Notes under the pieces: model-generated
What the model was told of the DNA's origin: nothing
What the model saw: only the letters and a program-made list of their open reading frames with translations
The model's database searches: none
In this document: positions 36,401 to 48,975 of the stretch, one piece after another
How positions within the stretch are numbered: position 1 is the first letter of the stretch
How the letters are laid out: the number at the start of each line of letters is the position of its first letter
Source of the DNA: Gigantopelta aegis
Lineage: Eukaryota > Mollusca > Gastropoda > Neomphalida > Peltospiridae
DNA length: 64,000 bases
Direction of reading: 5' to 3'
NCBI RefSeq assembly: GCF_016097555.1
Contig: NC_054702.1
Coordinates: 67,272,001 to 67,336,000 of the forward strand
Made by a program: the position numbers and the translations under genes

Positions 36401-39400
36401 ACTACAAGTCCGTCCCACAGGGAACGCCTTAGCCCGAGTACTCTGACTGTAAGAGAGCTAGACGGACATTTGAACATAAACACGCTCTCATTATTTATGT
36501 CCAAATGTCCATCTAGCTCTCTTACAGTCAGAGTACTTGAGCTAGGAACGTCTTTTTTATTACTATGAAATTTACTACAAATTATTCATTTCTAAGTCGA
36601 TTGATTTGTAAATTGCACACAAAATTAGTATTGTTTTGTTATTTCCAATACAAGTTGGACAAATCTGTGAAGTTTTTGTGCAGTCATCTACTGACTGGAT
36701 AAATCTGTGAACTTTTTGTGCAAACATCTATTGACCAACTTGGACAAATTTGTGCAGTCATCCTCTGACAAAACTGGACAAAGCTGTGAAGTTTCTGTGC
36801 AGTCATCTACTGACTTTTATTGGTGAAAGGAATAGTTTGAACTTTTTTTGTTTTCCTGTCTTGAAAATGGCATGTGAAACTTAAAACTGACATTGACAGT
36901 GAAATTGTTTTTATTTCTCTCTGGCTGCAAAGAGTAAACTAAGATTTTTCAGACAGCTTGCCTTCATGTCTTTCGTCTTGAGACTGAGTTTTTCTCTGGC
37001 AAACACATTTAAGGTAGGGTAACCTTTGAACTAAAAAAAACAAAAAATCCTACCTGGGGGAAAATAAAATTGTCAATCGGTCCCACGTACGTGATGTCAT
37101 CACTATCACTGGGGGGGGGGGGGGGGGGGTGAAGAAGAAAGGAATACAAATAAAAATTGTGTTTTAAAACAAAATCATTAGTGGCATTTTTATATTTTAT
37201 CTTGAATCATAAACGCGAAACGATAAACATCAAAACGTGAAAGAAAAACAAAATGTTTGATCACAGCGAAAAAAACACTAATTATATATATTTTACATAA
37301 TGGAATAAATAATATAAAAAAGGAATAAAAGTTAGGCATTTTAACTCCCATATATGTATAAAAAGTACCAGTATTCAGTACTGTCCTGAAAATTAATAAA
37401 CAATAACACCGTTGGAGCGTTTGACAACTTGAGCTGGCACACATTTAGACAAAGCAATTAATAACATTGTCGCCGATTTGATGACATTTGACCTCTCCAG
37501 GCTCTAAAGATAGCTGGTTTAGCTATTCTAGTTCACTCCCACTTTGAAAAAAAAAAAGAGGTGTAAACTTTTTTTAAATTTTAAAGTCCTTTATAATTAT
37601 TTGATACACTACATTGAACAGTCAACAAGAAACACATTTATAGATTATTTCAGTATATTTTATGCTATTTCAAGCAGTTTGTATTTCACAAAAGCCTCTT
37701 GCCTCGGACTCTGACACTCGACCCGACAGAGCTCTGTACACAGGCGTTGACATGTGTTGATTGTGACCAGTTGCAAACTCCGGGTCCTTTGTTTTAATTG
37801 GAGTGTAATACCTTGGTAGCTTTCTCACCAAGAATGATGTTATTGTTAACGTTTGTTTTATCTCGTGACCAGCACAGCGGCTTTGACAAATGTCTAGCCT
37901 AGTGGCAGTAGATTGATTGTAGGTCCGACTGACGGCAGACTTTAAAATCACAGACGTCTGAAAGACCAGTCAGTTTGACCACTATTTATTTATTTATTAT
38001 CATTTTAAATCATGCACAAGATGCCAATGTCTGGGCAGGCCGATCCAATTGGCGGATAGGAATTTGTTCCTGTAATAGAAACGGACAGGTGTTTCGGACT
38101 GACAAGAATGACAAAAGTAGGACTGGCAAACGCATGTTTTTAAAAAATAATTTCGGTCTCTGAGATCGAGAATCGGTCCCAGACCGGGAAAAAAGGGCTT
38201 TTCCCCACCCCTGCTACCTACCCTACTTTGTTTGGCCATGTTACCTGAAACAAACTTCTTTTTTGTGTGGTCTTTATTTTTCATTTAATCTTAGTTGCTT
38301 GGATATTATCTATACTTGTATTTATTTTGCCATACTACATCTTATTATTTTATTTTTTAATTTTAAAATAAAGTTTATACTGCTAAATTACACACATATA
38401 ATAATTATAATATAGGCCTAAATTCTTGTTTAAACTTTATTATTATTATAAAAAAATTGCAAATGTGTCTGTAACAGGCCTGCAGTAAGAAAATATAGGT
38501 TGTTTCCCCCCCCCCCCCCCCCCTCCGTGTTTAGTATTTACTTTGGTGCAGAGGGTAAATAATGTGCGTGTGCCTTTGTTTCAGTATATATATATATATA
38601 ATATGTGTGTATATATCTGTGTATATATCTATCTATATATATATGTATACATATACATACACACACACACATATACATAAATCTAAAAATACATAAAAAT
38701 CTACTCTATTGTGATCAATATAATTTGGTGGTTGTGGTACATTTGTAAATTTTGCTTGTTCAAGTTAGAGGACTTACCTTTTTACATATATATGTCGTTT
38801 CATGGTATTCTACAGTTCAGTGTGTGTGTGTGTGTGTGATCTGCTTTAGCAATTACCTGCAATAAAATGAATGGTCAACTGCCATAGCTGATATTTGTTT
38901 TCCATTTTGAAAACACTGTTTGACATGGAGAATATAGCATTTAACCATCTCTTTCATATATTTTCCTTGAATATGCTACATAAGTGCATCTACATGAGGT
39001 AATTTAACCCGGGTTAAAAGCAACTTAGGTTAAATATGTGTAGTCTAGTAGAAGGCATACCAATATAGATCAGTTTATTAACAACCATATTTGCCTCCTT
39101 TCTCCAGCTGTATACTATTAAAAATTAGTTTTGTAGATATTACTTAAATTGAACTGCAATAACAATTCCAATACAGCACAAGACTGAACAAGAAAATATC
39201 TTCAATATCCATTGTGACTAGATATAAAACAACACCAATATTATACATATATATATATTAACCATTATTTACTCAGGTAAGTTTTTGTGTTTTATTACTA
39301 AATATACCAGGTTAAACCCTATTATTAAAACATCTGCATGTTTGTTCGACGAGGTAACACTTAAGTTTTATTAGGTTGTAGACCTCGACATAAAAATAAC

Positions 39401-42400
39401 TGAGGGAACTGATTATTTGCTCCCTAATGTAGTTTATTGGGGGGGGGGGGGGGCAATTTAAAATATTACCATATTGATACTACATGTATATAAATTCACA
39501 TGCCAAAGGGAACTATATATTATTCTCCTTGAACTAATCTCAGGTGTGATGGGTAAGTAGAGAGAGATATTGCTCCCCCTAGATGTCAAGGTCTGAGGAT
39601 AGCTATAGTTTTATTATTGTTTTTGTTTTTTTGCCTGCATTCAACTGGTAAGGAAGGGCAACATCATGTGGTAATTTTGCAGTCTGTAAAAACAAAAAGA
39701 ATTTCATTATTTCAAAAAACTGTATTTTGTTTTAAGAATAAAAGAATGTATTCAGTTGAACATTATAACTGTTGCCATTACATCTATATAATAAGATATG
39801 ACAATAATACTGTTGCAATTTTGAAGTTGTAAAGTAACAACTTTGCCATTGTTTAATTATTACATATTATTTGGAAATAAAATAATTATTAAATCATAAA
39901 AATAATTAACTTAATCATGCATACAAATTTTATTATAAATACAAATTATATATTTTGTAGCCCGCATCATAATTATTATATTAATAATTATCTTATCATT
40001 TCAAAATTGTAAAAATTTATAATTAACATTACCTGAAAATTGCATCAACAAAAATTATATTCTGCCCAACCTGCCCTGTCCCCTCGACATTCAAAGTACA
40101 CGGAAACACATCAATACTAAATATAGATTATACTAATTCAGATTCCTGTTGTTCGTTTCTCTTATATGGCAACCCAAGCTGTTATAATACACATAAGACG
40201 TATTGCAACTATGTGTTAGCTACAGAAAATAAATGACAATATGTAAGGCATGTAAAAAGTTAATATGATAACTTTATTTTATGTAAACCAGTAATCACTA
40301 AGGCTTTGCTTCACCCCCAAAGACCCGGATGATCGGTAACTAGGCCGTGTGACGTCACGCCGGTTCCGAGACTATCAAAGGCTCTAAAGACTAACCCTAA
40401 CCATTGAAAGGAGGGTACGGGTCGAACTCTTAAAAATATTTTTGGGGCACTTGTTTTTATGTGCTTGCCTTAATAAATGAATGGCAAAAGATATAAAAGG
40501 CATATATTTTATTAATTAATAATACCTTTTTGGGTGTTTTATAGGGGCGATTTTTGAATTAATTACTGAAAAAGGCTTGTTTAATCTCAGGGCAGCATGG
40601 AGGCATGGTGCTGCACCATGCTAAAACAAGCTAGGGAAAACACTAGATTTAAACTAAAAACTTCATTGTTCATTAAGGACAATAAACTGTAAATGCCATA
40701 GTTTTAATAAGTGTACATATATATTTCACAGTAGGCCTAAATGCTCATGATTTACAAAAACCCACCCGAAAACGACGTTTAAATAAAAATAAATGATTTT
40801 GCTTTTTTCTCTCTCTTATTTTTTTTTTTTTTTTTTAACTACAACTGAAAAAACCTACGGTCAAGGCCTGAATTAAGAGTGGGGCTCCCAAGTGCATGAT
40901 CGCATCAAGATAAACATTTCCAGCACGATATTTATTATTGTGATGTTTATCAGAGGTCCAGTAGATGTCAAAATGTTAAAAAAACAGACCGTATGTGTTT
41001 ACCTTAATTGGTGAACTATACAAGTTCCATTTACCCCTGGCTCGAGTGATATAGCTCAACTGACAACAAGCATGTCAAGCAGTCCCATACCAAAAGATAA
41101 ATACTGTGCAGTTTTGTACACTATTATATGTTTGTGGCATCTTTGAAAAAAAAATAAAAAAATCTTGATAATGACAAATTTCTTATATTATTATAAACAA
41201 TATCTTGAAAACATGGATACAGGGTGTGCACTTGGGAATTTGTTTGACTTGCCGTTTGGGCTAGTCATGTCAACACTTTGACTTGCCTGTGAAATTTTTG
41301 ACTGGCCCAAATTTTATAGAAAAGTATACATTGTGTAGTACTTGGGATACAATATCAGTTTTAGTGGACACACACATTCGGTTTTAAAGTGTTTATAAAG
41401 TGGTAGTTGTTATGCAAATACCTAGCTTTTTATCACTATTTTCTACCATGCAAATGAGTAATAAATTGGCCCACATTTTTTTGTCCTACTCCATATAAAA
41501 AAAGATAAAAATCTTGTCTTGTCTTCCGATTAGCAGCAAGGGATCTTTTATTTGCACTTCCCATAGGCAGGATAGCACAAACCGTGGCCTTTGTTGAACT
41601 AGTTATGGATCACTGGTTGGTGCAAGTGGTTTACACCTACCCATTGAGCCTTGCGGAGCACTCACTCGGGGTTTGGAGCCGGTATCTGGATTAAAAATCC
41701 CATGCCTCGACTGGGATCCGAACCCAGTACCTACCAGCCTGTAGACCGATGGCCTAACCACTACGCCACAGAGGCCGGTCCAGATATCAGTGATGCACAT
41801 GCAAATACAGCACTGTTGTACGCAATTTATGCAGTGCTCTAAAAACAACAGTGCAGCTATTTTTAACAACCACAAAGAGCTTTTGTTTCAGTTGTGCTCA
41901 ATTATCAATACTTAACTTTTTGGTTGTTTTACAAACATTTCATTTTGGAACTTCCAAAATAATTACGGATGGGACGGTTCGTTTTAGTTTTTTTCCGGTT
42001 CAGTTTTTGGTCCGTGTTGATTTATTCATGGTTTGATTTATTCACAATATGTTTTATAAGTAGTACAAGTACGCCAATTATCATACATACATTTTTATCA
42101 ACTATTTTACGATCAAGACATTTTATTTTTAATGGGTCATTTGTAAAATAATTCTAAATATAAAATTATATCTTGACTTGAAAACAGAAATTGCATTTTT
42201 ACCATGCCATGTTAGCATGTTGGGTCTGGGATACTTGGGCAATGTGTCCCCCTGGGATTTGAGTTCAGAAAGTTGGCAAAATAATTTTGGGGCAAGAAAT
42301 TGCTAGGGATAGTCTCTCCAGTATTTGTTTTTTTTAAATTCAATTGTCTTTAGATGCATAATATATGGGTGTCATGTACACATTATACAAGTCTAAAAGA

Positions 42401-43803
42401 AAGATATATGTCAAGACATATTTCTATAATGTTTATTATTACATTGATAATTGGGAAACGGTGCACTGAACTGTGGGCCTAAAACTGTGGTTTTCGGTAA
42501 CATCCCTAGAAATATTATGATGTATCATTTGCAAGAAATGTTGATCGCCAGGCAGGCAACACAAGATACAGTTTTGACTTGCCCAACTTTGTTTTGACAT
42601 GCCTCTGGCAACCGTAAAGTGCACGCTTTGTGTATGTATGCTAGTACGATTGTTTAGTTTGCACATTAAATTTACGTTATAATTTTTACATCAACAAAAC
42701 AGGATATGCAATTTTAAGCAAAATGGGTTATGTGTATCTGAATTTATTTTTGTTAAGACACAATATCAGTTTCAAATTGTGGTCTTTGTTATTAATATAA
42801 ATATATGTATTTTTTAGTCTAACCAGTGAGTGCTATTTGTTATTCTTCAGAGAAACCAAGAAATGGACATTTTACCTCCAAATGCATTTATTTTATTTCA
42901 GTACTTAGGTGGTATTTAGTCCTTTGATGATAGTATTGTTCACTTTACCCCGTAACAAAACGGAATCCTGTCAAAACCAGCCAAGTTTCAAGGTCCCGAA
43001 TTTTCTAAATTAATAACACTGGATCCTGTCTAAAGCGGATAAATATTAGGATCCCTGGCATGATCCAGTTTAGACTGGTTTCATTGTATTAAAGTTTTAC
43101 TCCCAGAATGCTTGTTAATTCTGTATCACATTTAACTTATTAATTACGTGTATATATTGTTAGTTAATTTTGTCCTCGTTTTGCAGAAAATGTCGGAAAA
43201 GTGTTTCAAGAAGTGCATTCATAAACCGGGAACATCTTTGGACAGTTCTGAACAGGTATCTAGATGAACTTAAATATTTGGTATATAGCCAACACACATG
43301 TAAGCAATGTATAATTACATTTGGGTTTTACTAATCATATGATTACTAATAGCTCTATTATCTGAGTATTACTTTTTCACTTTGTAGAAGAAATACTTCG
43401 GAAGCATTTTTAGTCTGATAGGAAAGTGGGCAGGTGGTTGTAGGGTTACATTGCTTTTCCAATTGAATTATAAATGTAGTGTTTTCTCTGAGACTATGAG
43501 TCAAAAATTACCAAATGTTTGACATCTAATAACTGAATAAATCAATGTGCTTTAGTGCCGACTGTGGTTTCATTAAACAAAACAAATTTTAACTTTCCTA
43601 TTGTATTTTATTGACTTCATAAATTATTAAAATTTGAAATACAATAAAATAAAGCCTGTTTTTCAAACCTGACCATTGAAAAAAATCTCTTCTTTTTTCA
43701 GAAATGTATAGCCATGTGCATGGATAGATACATGGATTCATGGAATTTAGTGTCACGGACATATAGTAGCAGACTTCAGCAAGAAAGAAACCGTGCACAT
43801 TGA
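33412..43803 (+). CDS. TIMM13: Mitochondrial import inner membrane translocase subunit Tim13, complete
   Basis: Three exons, all phase 0: 33412-33522, 43187-43255 and 43702-43803 (TGA), giving 93 aa (human TIMM13 is 95). The start [18 protein letters not shown] is preceded by an in-frame TAA at 33394. The first exon holds the helix [18 protein letters not shown]; the second has CFKKC; the third has CIAMC followed by [19 protein letters not shown]. Together these make the twin CX3C motif, whose four cysteines form two disulphides that hold the helical hairpin. Known role: a hexamer with TIMM8 chaperones hydrophobic precursors across the intermembrane space to the TIM22 and SAM complexes. There is no presequence, as expected for a MIA40 substrate. 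The 9.7 kb first intron is very long for so small a gene and is packed with repeats. Confidence 0.97.
33835..33990 (-). mobile_element. tRNA-like sequence, probably a SINE head or tRNA pseudogene
   Basis: On the minus strand, tggtcgagtgg (box A) and gttcgaatcc (box B) are correctly spaced, and the T arm ctgga-gttcgaa-tccag pairs perfectly. An anticodon-like stem tcgg/ccga is present but its loop is 8 nt, and the acceptor ends do not pair, so it is not a functional tRNA gene. Confidence 0.5.
34270..34288. repeat. Short interstitial telomere-type repeat
   Basis: Three units of taaccc (ctaaccctaaccctaacc). Too short to imply a chromosome end or fusion. Confidence 0.7.
35354..35773. mobile_element. 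420-bp inverted-repeat MITE in TIMM13 intron 1
   Basis: Ends cagtgttctacgttgcgac and, complemented, cagtgttctacactcgg share an 11-bp terminal repeat. The inside has repeated tggcgac and ggctagtaaa motifs. No coding content. Confidence 0.6.
36412..36552. repeat. Near-perfect foldback with about 60-bp arms (TIMM13 intron 1)
   Basis: The arms contain agtactctgactgtaagaga and its exact complement; the inner part differs only at single bases (agacggacatttgaaca against agatggacatttggaca). The loop is about 14 nt (cacgctctcattat). Confidence 0.9.
37111..37129. repeat. 19-base G run
   Basis: Uninterrupted G on the plus strand in TIMM13 intron 1; a C run of 18 lies at 38506-38523. Such runs are common in this window and prone to read-length error. 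Confidence 0.9.
38586..38660. repeat. Mixed (TA)n/(TG)n tract
   Basis: Alternating purine-pyrimidine stretch tatatatatatata, then tgtgtgtatatatctgtg and acacacacac, in TIMM13 intron 1. Confidence 0.85.
41527..41780 (-). mobile_element. SINE, reverse orientation, head and half body
   Basis: From agcagcaagggatctttta through ggttatgg-type body to gatccgaacccagtacctac (box B complement) and accactacgccacagaggcc at its 5' end. The 3' third is missing. It sits inside sequence rich in 'tgacttgcc' motifs (41250-42600) that may be an older repeat. Confidence 0.85.
43486..43592 (+). mobile_element. SINE 3' end
   Basis: tttctctgagactatgagtc through aatcaatgtgctttagtg and cattaaacaaaacaaatttt; a different 3' end type from the (TTTC)n SINEs. 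In TIMM13 intron 2. Confidence 0.7.
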
Positions 43804-45014
43804 TTATATACTATCACGAAGACTAGTGTGTCAGTTAAGGTTTTGTGTACATTTGTAGTGGGTAATGATATTGAAATCAAATGCACTGGCAAGTGTTTGG
43901 CGACTTCATGTGATAGAGAGCTCAGACCACAAGGAGTTTTCATCCCAGAAAGCAGGATGACTGGATTGTTTGTGTAGCACATTTACACCGATTGTGGGAG
44001 CTTTTTGAGTTAAATATGCCTCATGTGCAAATCATGATATTCATGTATCGGTTGTTTCTGCATCATGTGGAAACATTTTCAGTGATTATTAAATAACAGA
44101 CAATCGTAATTAGTTTTTAATATCAGTATCTTGGAACAAATATGATTACATGTATAGGTTTTATATATGAATCGAGTGATTTTGCCTCATTTGTTACTAA
44201 TCATGTACATCCATGGAAACCCTGTGTTAAATCTGTTAAACTTTAAAAGTGGTTTAATGCATGATAATGTAATTTGCATTAAAGCAAATTTGCAGTGTTG
44301 TTACATGTACAAAATGTATATTGTCATACACACAAGACTCACCAGTATTTAACTCACTTCATTCATTTTTCAGTTTGATATACATGTACTTAGTTGCTAC
44401 ATGCCATAGATTGTTATAACCTGCAACAACCTACGCTAGATCCACAGGGGAGTTAAAACTTGTGCTGATTTATATAATGTTGTTTCTAGTGTAAATTGGG
44501 GATAACTTGTCTTGTAGTGTTATTAACATTTATTCATTCCTGGAGACACTAAAAATTTCAATTTTATGTCCCGGTAGTTTATTTTTTGTCCGTTATAAAT
44601 TTTAGCCCACAAATATCTTTTAAAATCTCTATAAATTAAAGATTCCTAAAATAAATTTACATAAAATTAAGTAATATTTGGTGGTATTACTGGATTTTTC
44701 TATGTGTGTGTGGGGTCAACTATTACAGTAATTATAAACTGGATGAGCTTAACTGATACCCTCACTTATATGTACAGTTTTATTAACAGCTGAACCAAAG
44801 TCTACCTGTACCGACACCCTTACTGTATATTGGAACAAAGTCAGTAAATCAGAACTTGTTTGCATTACTGTAGAATAGTTACACATTTACTTTTGTAAAA
44901 TTTAAAACTGGTAAACCAGTTTAATGAAGACAGTATGACATTGTTTCAAAAATCTGTATTGCCAAGTGATTTCCTGTTTTTGAGCATTTATTATTTAGAA
45001 ACTTAACCTTTTAC

Positions 45015-45020
45015 AATAAA
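45015..45020 (+). terminator. Likely TIMM13 poly(A) signal
   Basis: An AATAAA hexamer about 1.2 kb after the TIMM13 stop is followed by a T/G-rich stretch (tgtgtctgatttgttatt), the usual arrangement for cleavage and polyadenylation. Other AT-rich sites in this 3' region could also be used. Confidence 0.4.
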
Positions 45021-45302
45021 GATGTTATACATGTGTCTGATTTGTTATTCATAGGGAAACCAGTATTCAGATTGTTTTAAAACAGTCTATAGAATTTACC
45101 CATTAACTGGCTTTGGTATTTTGTATAATTTATGATTCACTCTAGAACCGTAATTAAAATATGTCGAGTGTATCTTTAAATAAAACATACATTCCTTCCT
45201 TCCATTTGTACAGGTAACAAATTATATTATGCTATTTATTCATAGCCTTGTGTTCCTAAGTCGTACTGCTTTTTTATATATATAAAAAAAAAAGGGCACT
45301 CC

Positions 45303-45490
45303 ATCCAGTTAACCTCAACTGGTATATCAAAGGGCGTGGTATGTCCTGTCCTGTCTTTGGGATGATGCATGTAAAATATCTCTTTACTACTAATGGAAAA
45401 ATGCAGCAAGTGTATTAAAGACTTAGTGTATGTCCGATGATCAATAAATCAATGTGCACTAGCGATGTAAAACAACTAACTTTATTTTTT
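45303..45490 (+). mobile_element. Diverged SINE
   Basis: cctcaactggtatatcaaag, ggcgtggtatgtcctgtcct, and the 3' end aatcaatgtgcactagcgat with aaaacaactaac. Head absent. Confidence 0.65.
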
Positions 45491-45675
45491 TAAATTGGAC
45501 TTTCTAAACTGGATTATGCGGGGCAGGCAAAATGTTCTGGTATACAAAAAAAATTGCACCAAGTCTACCGGTACATATTATTTATGACCATCTATCGGAG
45601 CAGAGATAAATATTACAGTATAAACTATGATAATAAATTATTTTATATTCTTAGTTTTTTTGTTTGTTTTTTACC

Positions 45676-46068
45676 GACCTCGGTGGCGTTGTGGTTAGGC
45701 CATCGGTCTACAGGCTGGTAGGTAATGGGTTCGGATCCCAGTCAAGGCATGGGATTTTTAATCCAGATACCGACTCCAAACCCTGAGAGTACTCCGCAAG
45801 GCTCAATGGGTAGGTGTAAACCACTTGCACCGACCAGTGATCCATAACTGGTTCAACAAAGACCATGGTTTGTGCTATCCTGCCTGTGGGAAGAGCAAAT
45901 AAAAGATCCCTTGCTGCTAATCGGAAAGAGTAGCCCATGTAGTGGCGACAGCAGGTTTCCTCTCAAAATCTGTGTGGTCCTTAACCATATGTCTGACGCC
46001 ATATAACCGTAAATAAAATGCGTTGAGTGCGTCATTAAATAAAACATTTCTTTCTTTCTTTCTTAGTT
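45676..46068 (+). mobile_element. Full-length tRNA-derived SINE
   Basis: Complete head (gacctcggtggcgttgtggt, tacaggctggtaggtaatgg, gttcggatcc), full body, and 3' end gtcattaaataaaacatttc with a (TTTC)n tail. The best full-length reference copy in the window, about 390 bp. Confidence 0.93.
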
Positions 46069-46739
46069 TTTTTTAACACTACCCAGATTCATACACCATA
46101 CTAAAATTTTTAGTAAAATTAAGCTTAGTTTGTTTCTAAACTGGTATCTAACTGTATAATTTGTTGTCAAGTCCTAGTCATACAACTTCTAATGCTAGAC
46201 AGCCTCGAAGTTGCAACGTCTAAGAGTTGATCAGGGGTACCTCTGAATGTTTAAAGCTGTTAAATTATTTGTTTGGTGGGCTGTTGGGTAGTGAATATTA
46301 AATGATTGCTACAAAGGTGTTATAATGACAATAACATAAACTGCTGGATTGTAACCAGTTCCTTTCTTTTGAAGGAAGGAATTTTAACAATGCACATGGA
46401 ACACCTTTCTTTTGAAAGTTACTGGTAGATATAACATTGTAAATGTTGGCAATGATTTCATTCAATAAGCAAAATGCAACAAAGATCTTTCATGCATACT
46501 GATGTTAAAAACATATCGGGGCTACCTGTGGCATTCGCCAATTGCAAATTTTAAGAACAAATTTCATTTTAATTTGAACAAATTTGATGTATTAATTGAT
46601 ATTTTGTAACAAAATAACGGTATCGATAAAATTTGGAAGTTTAATAGATAATTTGGTGAAATATTTTGTGATCGAAAAATGAAGTGGTATTATTGATAAA
46701 CAAGTTTCTGATCACACTATACAGTATTTACGGTATATA

Positions 46740-47465
46740 GCATTGAGACGTGCACACAACACTGGTGAAAATGGCCTACATCAATGTAGCACTGAGACAT
46801 GCACACAACACTGATGAAAATGGCCTATATCAATGTAGCACTGAGACGTGCACACAACACTGGTGAAAATGGCCTACATCAATGTAGTATTGAGACGTGC
46901 ACACGAAACTGGTGGAAATGGCCTACATCAATGTAGCATTGAGACGTGCAACCACACTGGTGGAAATGGCCTACATCAATGTAGCATTGAGACACGCAAC
47001 CACACTGGTGAAAATGGCCTACATCAATGTAGCACTGAGACGTCCACACCATACTGGTGAAAATGGCCTACTTCAATGTAGCATTGAGACGTGCCCACAA
47101 CACTGGTGGAAATGGCCTACATCAATGTAGCATTGAGACACGCAACCACACTGGTGAAAATGGCCTATATCAATGTAGCACTGAGACGTCCACACCATAC
47201 TGGTGAAAATGGCCTACAACAATGTAGCATTGAGATGTGCACACAACACTGGTGAAAATGGCCTACATCAATGTAGCACTGAGACTTCCACACCATACTG
47301 GTGAAAATGGCCTACTTCAATGTAGCATTGAGACGTGCCCACAACACTGGTGAAAATGGCCTACATCAATGTAGCATTGAGACGTGCACACAACACTGGT
47401 GAAAATGGCCTACATCAATATACTAGTAGCATTGAGACGTCCACACCATACTGGTGAAAATGGCC
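46740..47465. repeat. 49-bp minisatellite, about 15 units
   Basis: Unit cattgagacgtgcacacaac, actggtgaaaatggcctaca, tcaatgtag. Copies vary at a few recurring sites (cattgag/cactgag, gtgcacac/gtccacac, aaaatgg/gaaatgg). The period is strict until the last copy. Confidence 0.95.
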
Positions 47466-48673
47466 TCTGTCCGGTCAATATTAGTCTAGTCTCTACCCTT
47501 TGACCAGTCCTGCTTGGGACACCCTACCAGGAGCTGATGCTCCAGCTGGCATAGCTCTCCCAAGTCATTGAGAGCTACCTCACCACGTCAAGGAATGGAC
47601 CATGAGATAGGAGCCACATCAAACCCATTGAATTGTGGATATACTCCTGAAAGGCCAGATCCATTTGTTTAATGACACCAGCACATTTCTAAACTATAAA
47701 TATTGGTGTCTAACATGGTTATTTTCAAACTTTTGTCTACAGTCGGAGAGAAAATCTAATGTAGGCCTACATATGTGCATTTTGGGACATTTTAAAACTA
47801 TCTATTTTAATGGTCATCAAGACATTTTATTAACAGAATGTAAAGAAAACAAAGAGACTGTATTCTACATCCCTTATGATTAGCAGTGGGTAGGTTTATC
47901 ATACACACGCAAAAAATAAACTATGGCAGTTAATGTTATAAATCTTTTAATTTTTTTAATAATATTTCACATTGTCAATTCTTTTTAATACATGTAGGTA
48001 CAAAACTGTTACCCATGTTTAACAGATGTGTTTAACTGAAAGCTTTACAGATATTTCTGACATACTATGTGTATTCGAAAAACTGCATTCAAGAATGCAA
48101 ATTTATTCTTATTACACCACCATGTAATGTAGGATTTGAGAATGGGAATGTGTTCATGAACACATTCTTGCTTCTTCAAACCTTAGAAATACTTTTCATG
48201 CACCAACACTGAATATCAAATACACAGAATCAATTAAAGCTTGTGAATCTGACTATCACCCCATGTTTAATTATAGACATTTTCACATATGTACATGTAT
48301 TGTATTACATGGTGTGCACAAAAAACACCAACAATATCGACAGTAATTGTTATCCTAAATTGAAATAATAATATATAAATGCACCAACATTCTGATTTCC
48401 AAGCATGTAGAAATCAATATTGAATTTGAATAATAAATAAAATGGCAAACATTCTATATTTAATAGATTGCACATATGAATAGTGTCTGTATGATAACAT
48501 CACAAGTTCTAAACCAGCATAATATGTAATAAATTTACATAACAAATTATGCACATATTGTAATAAATCATGCAGTTACCGTTTGTGAAGATTAATATAG
48601 AAAATTATCAATACCTAAAGTATAGATACAATAACAGATTGTTTAGAGTGGTGGTTTTTGGTGAGTGCAACTG

Positions 48674-48975
48674 TTTCCAGTTTGTTTTGTTTAACAATAC
48701 CACTAGAGCACATTGATTGATTAATTATCAGCTATTGGATGTTACAAATTTGGTTATTTTGACATTTATTTAGTCTTAGAGAGGAAACCCACTACATTTT
48801 TCCATTAGTAGCAAGGGATCTTTTATATGCACCACCCCAGAGACAGGATAGCACATACTACAGCCTTTGATATACCAGTCATGGTGCACTGGCTGGAATG
48901 AGAAATAGCCCAATGGGCCCACCAACGGAGATCAATCCTAGACTGACCGCAAATCAAGTGACCGCTTTACAAATG
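48674..48975 (-). mobile_element. SINE, reverse orientation
   Basis: From ttgttttgtttaacaatacc through agcaagggatcttttatatg and ccagtcatggtgcactggct to the decayed head (gaccgcaaatcaagtgaccg). Confidence 0.85.

Larger units (their letters stand above)
33523..43186 (+). other. TIMM13 intron 1 (9.7 kb)
   Basis: No coding exon of another gene seen on either strand. It holds the tRNA-like head (33835), a MITE (35354), the foldback (36412), homopolymer runs (C 34920, G 35180, G 37111-37129, C 38506-38523, G 39440), a mixed (TA)/(TG) tract (38586-38660), a (GT)n run (38819) and a SINE (41527). Confidence 0.7.

Noticed and set aside
41222-42640. Possible 1.4 kb element bounded by gtgcactt and its complement with repeated tgacttgcc motifs.
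   Set aside because: Ends match over too few bases to call; only the SINE inside it is clear.
46848-47130. Open frame with repeated HTGENGLHQCSIET-like units that recall C2H2 zinc-finger linkers.
   Set aside because: It comes from a 49-bp repeat, which shifts frame each unit; the apparent pattern appears only where small changes keep the frame, and the histidine spacing does not fit a finger.
47480-47640. Segment accctaccaggagctgatgc, tccagctggcatagctctc that looks like part of a dispersed repeat.
   Set aside because: No ends or second copy in the window, so no family can be assigned.
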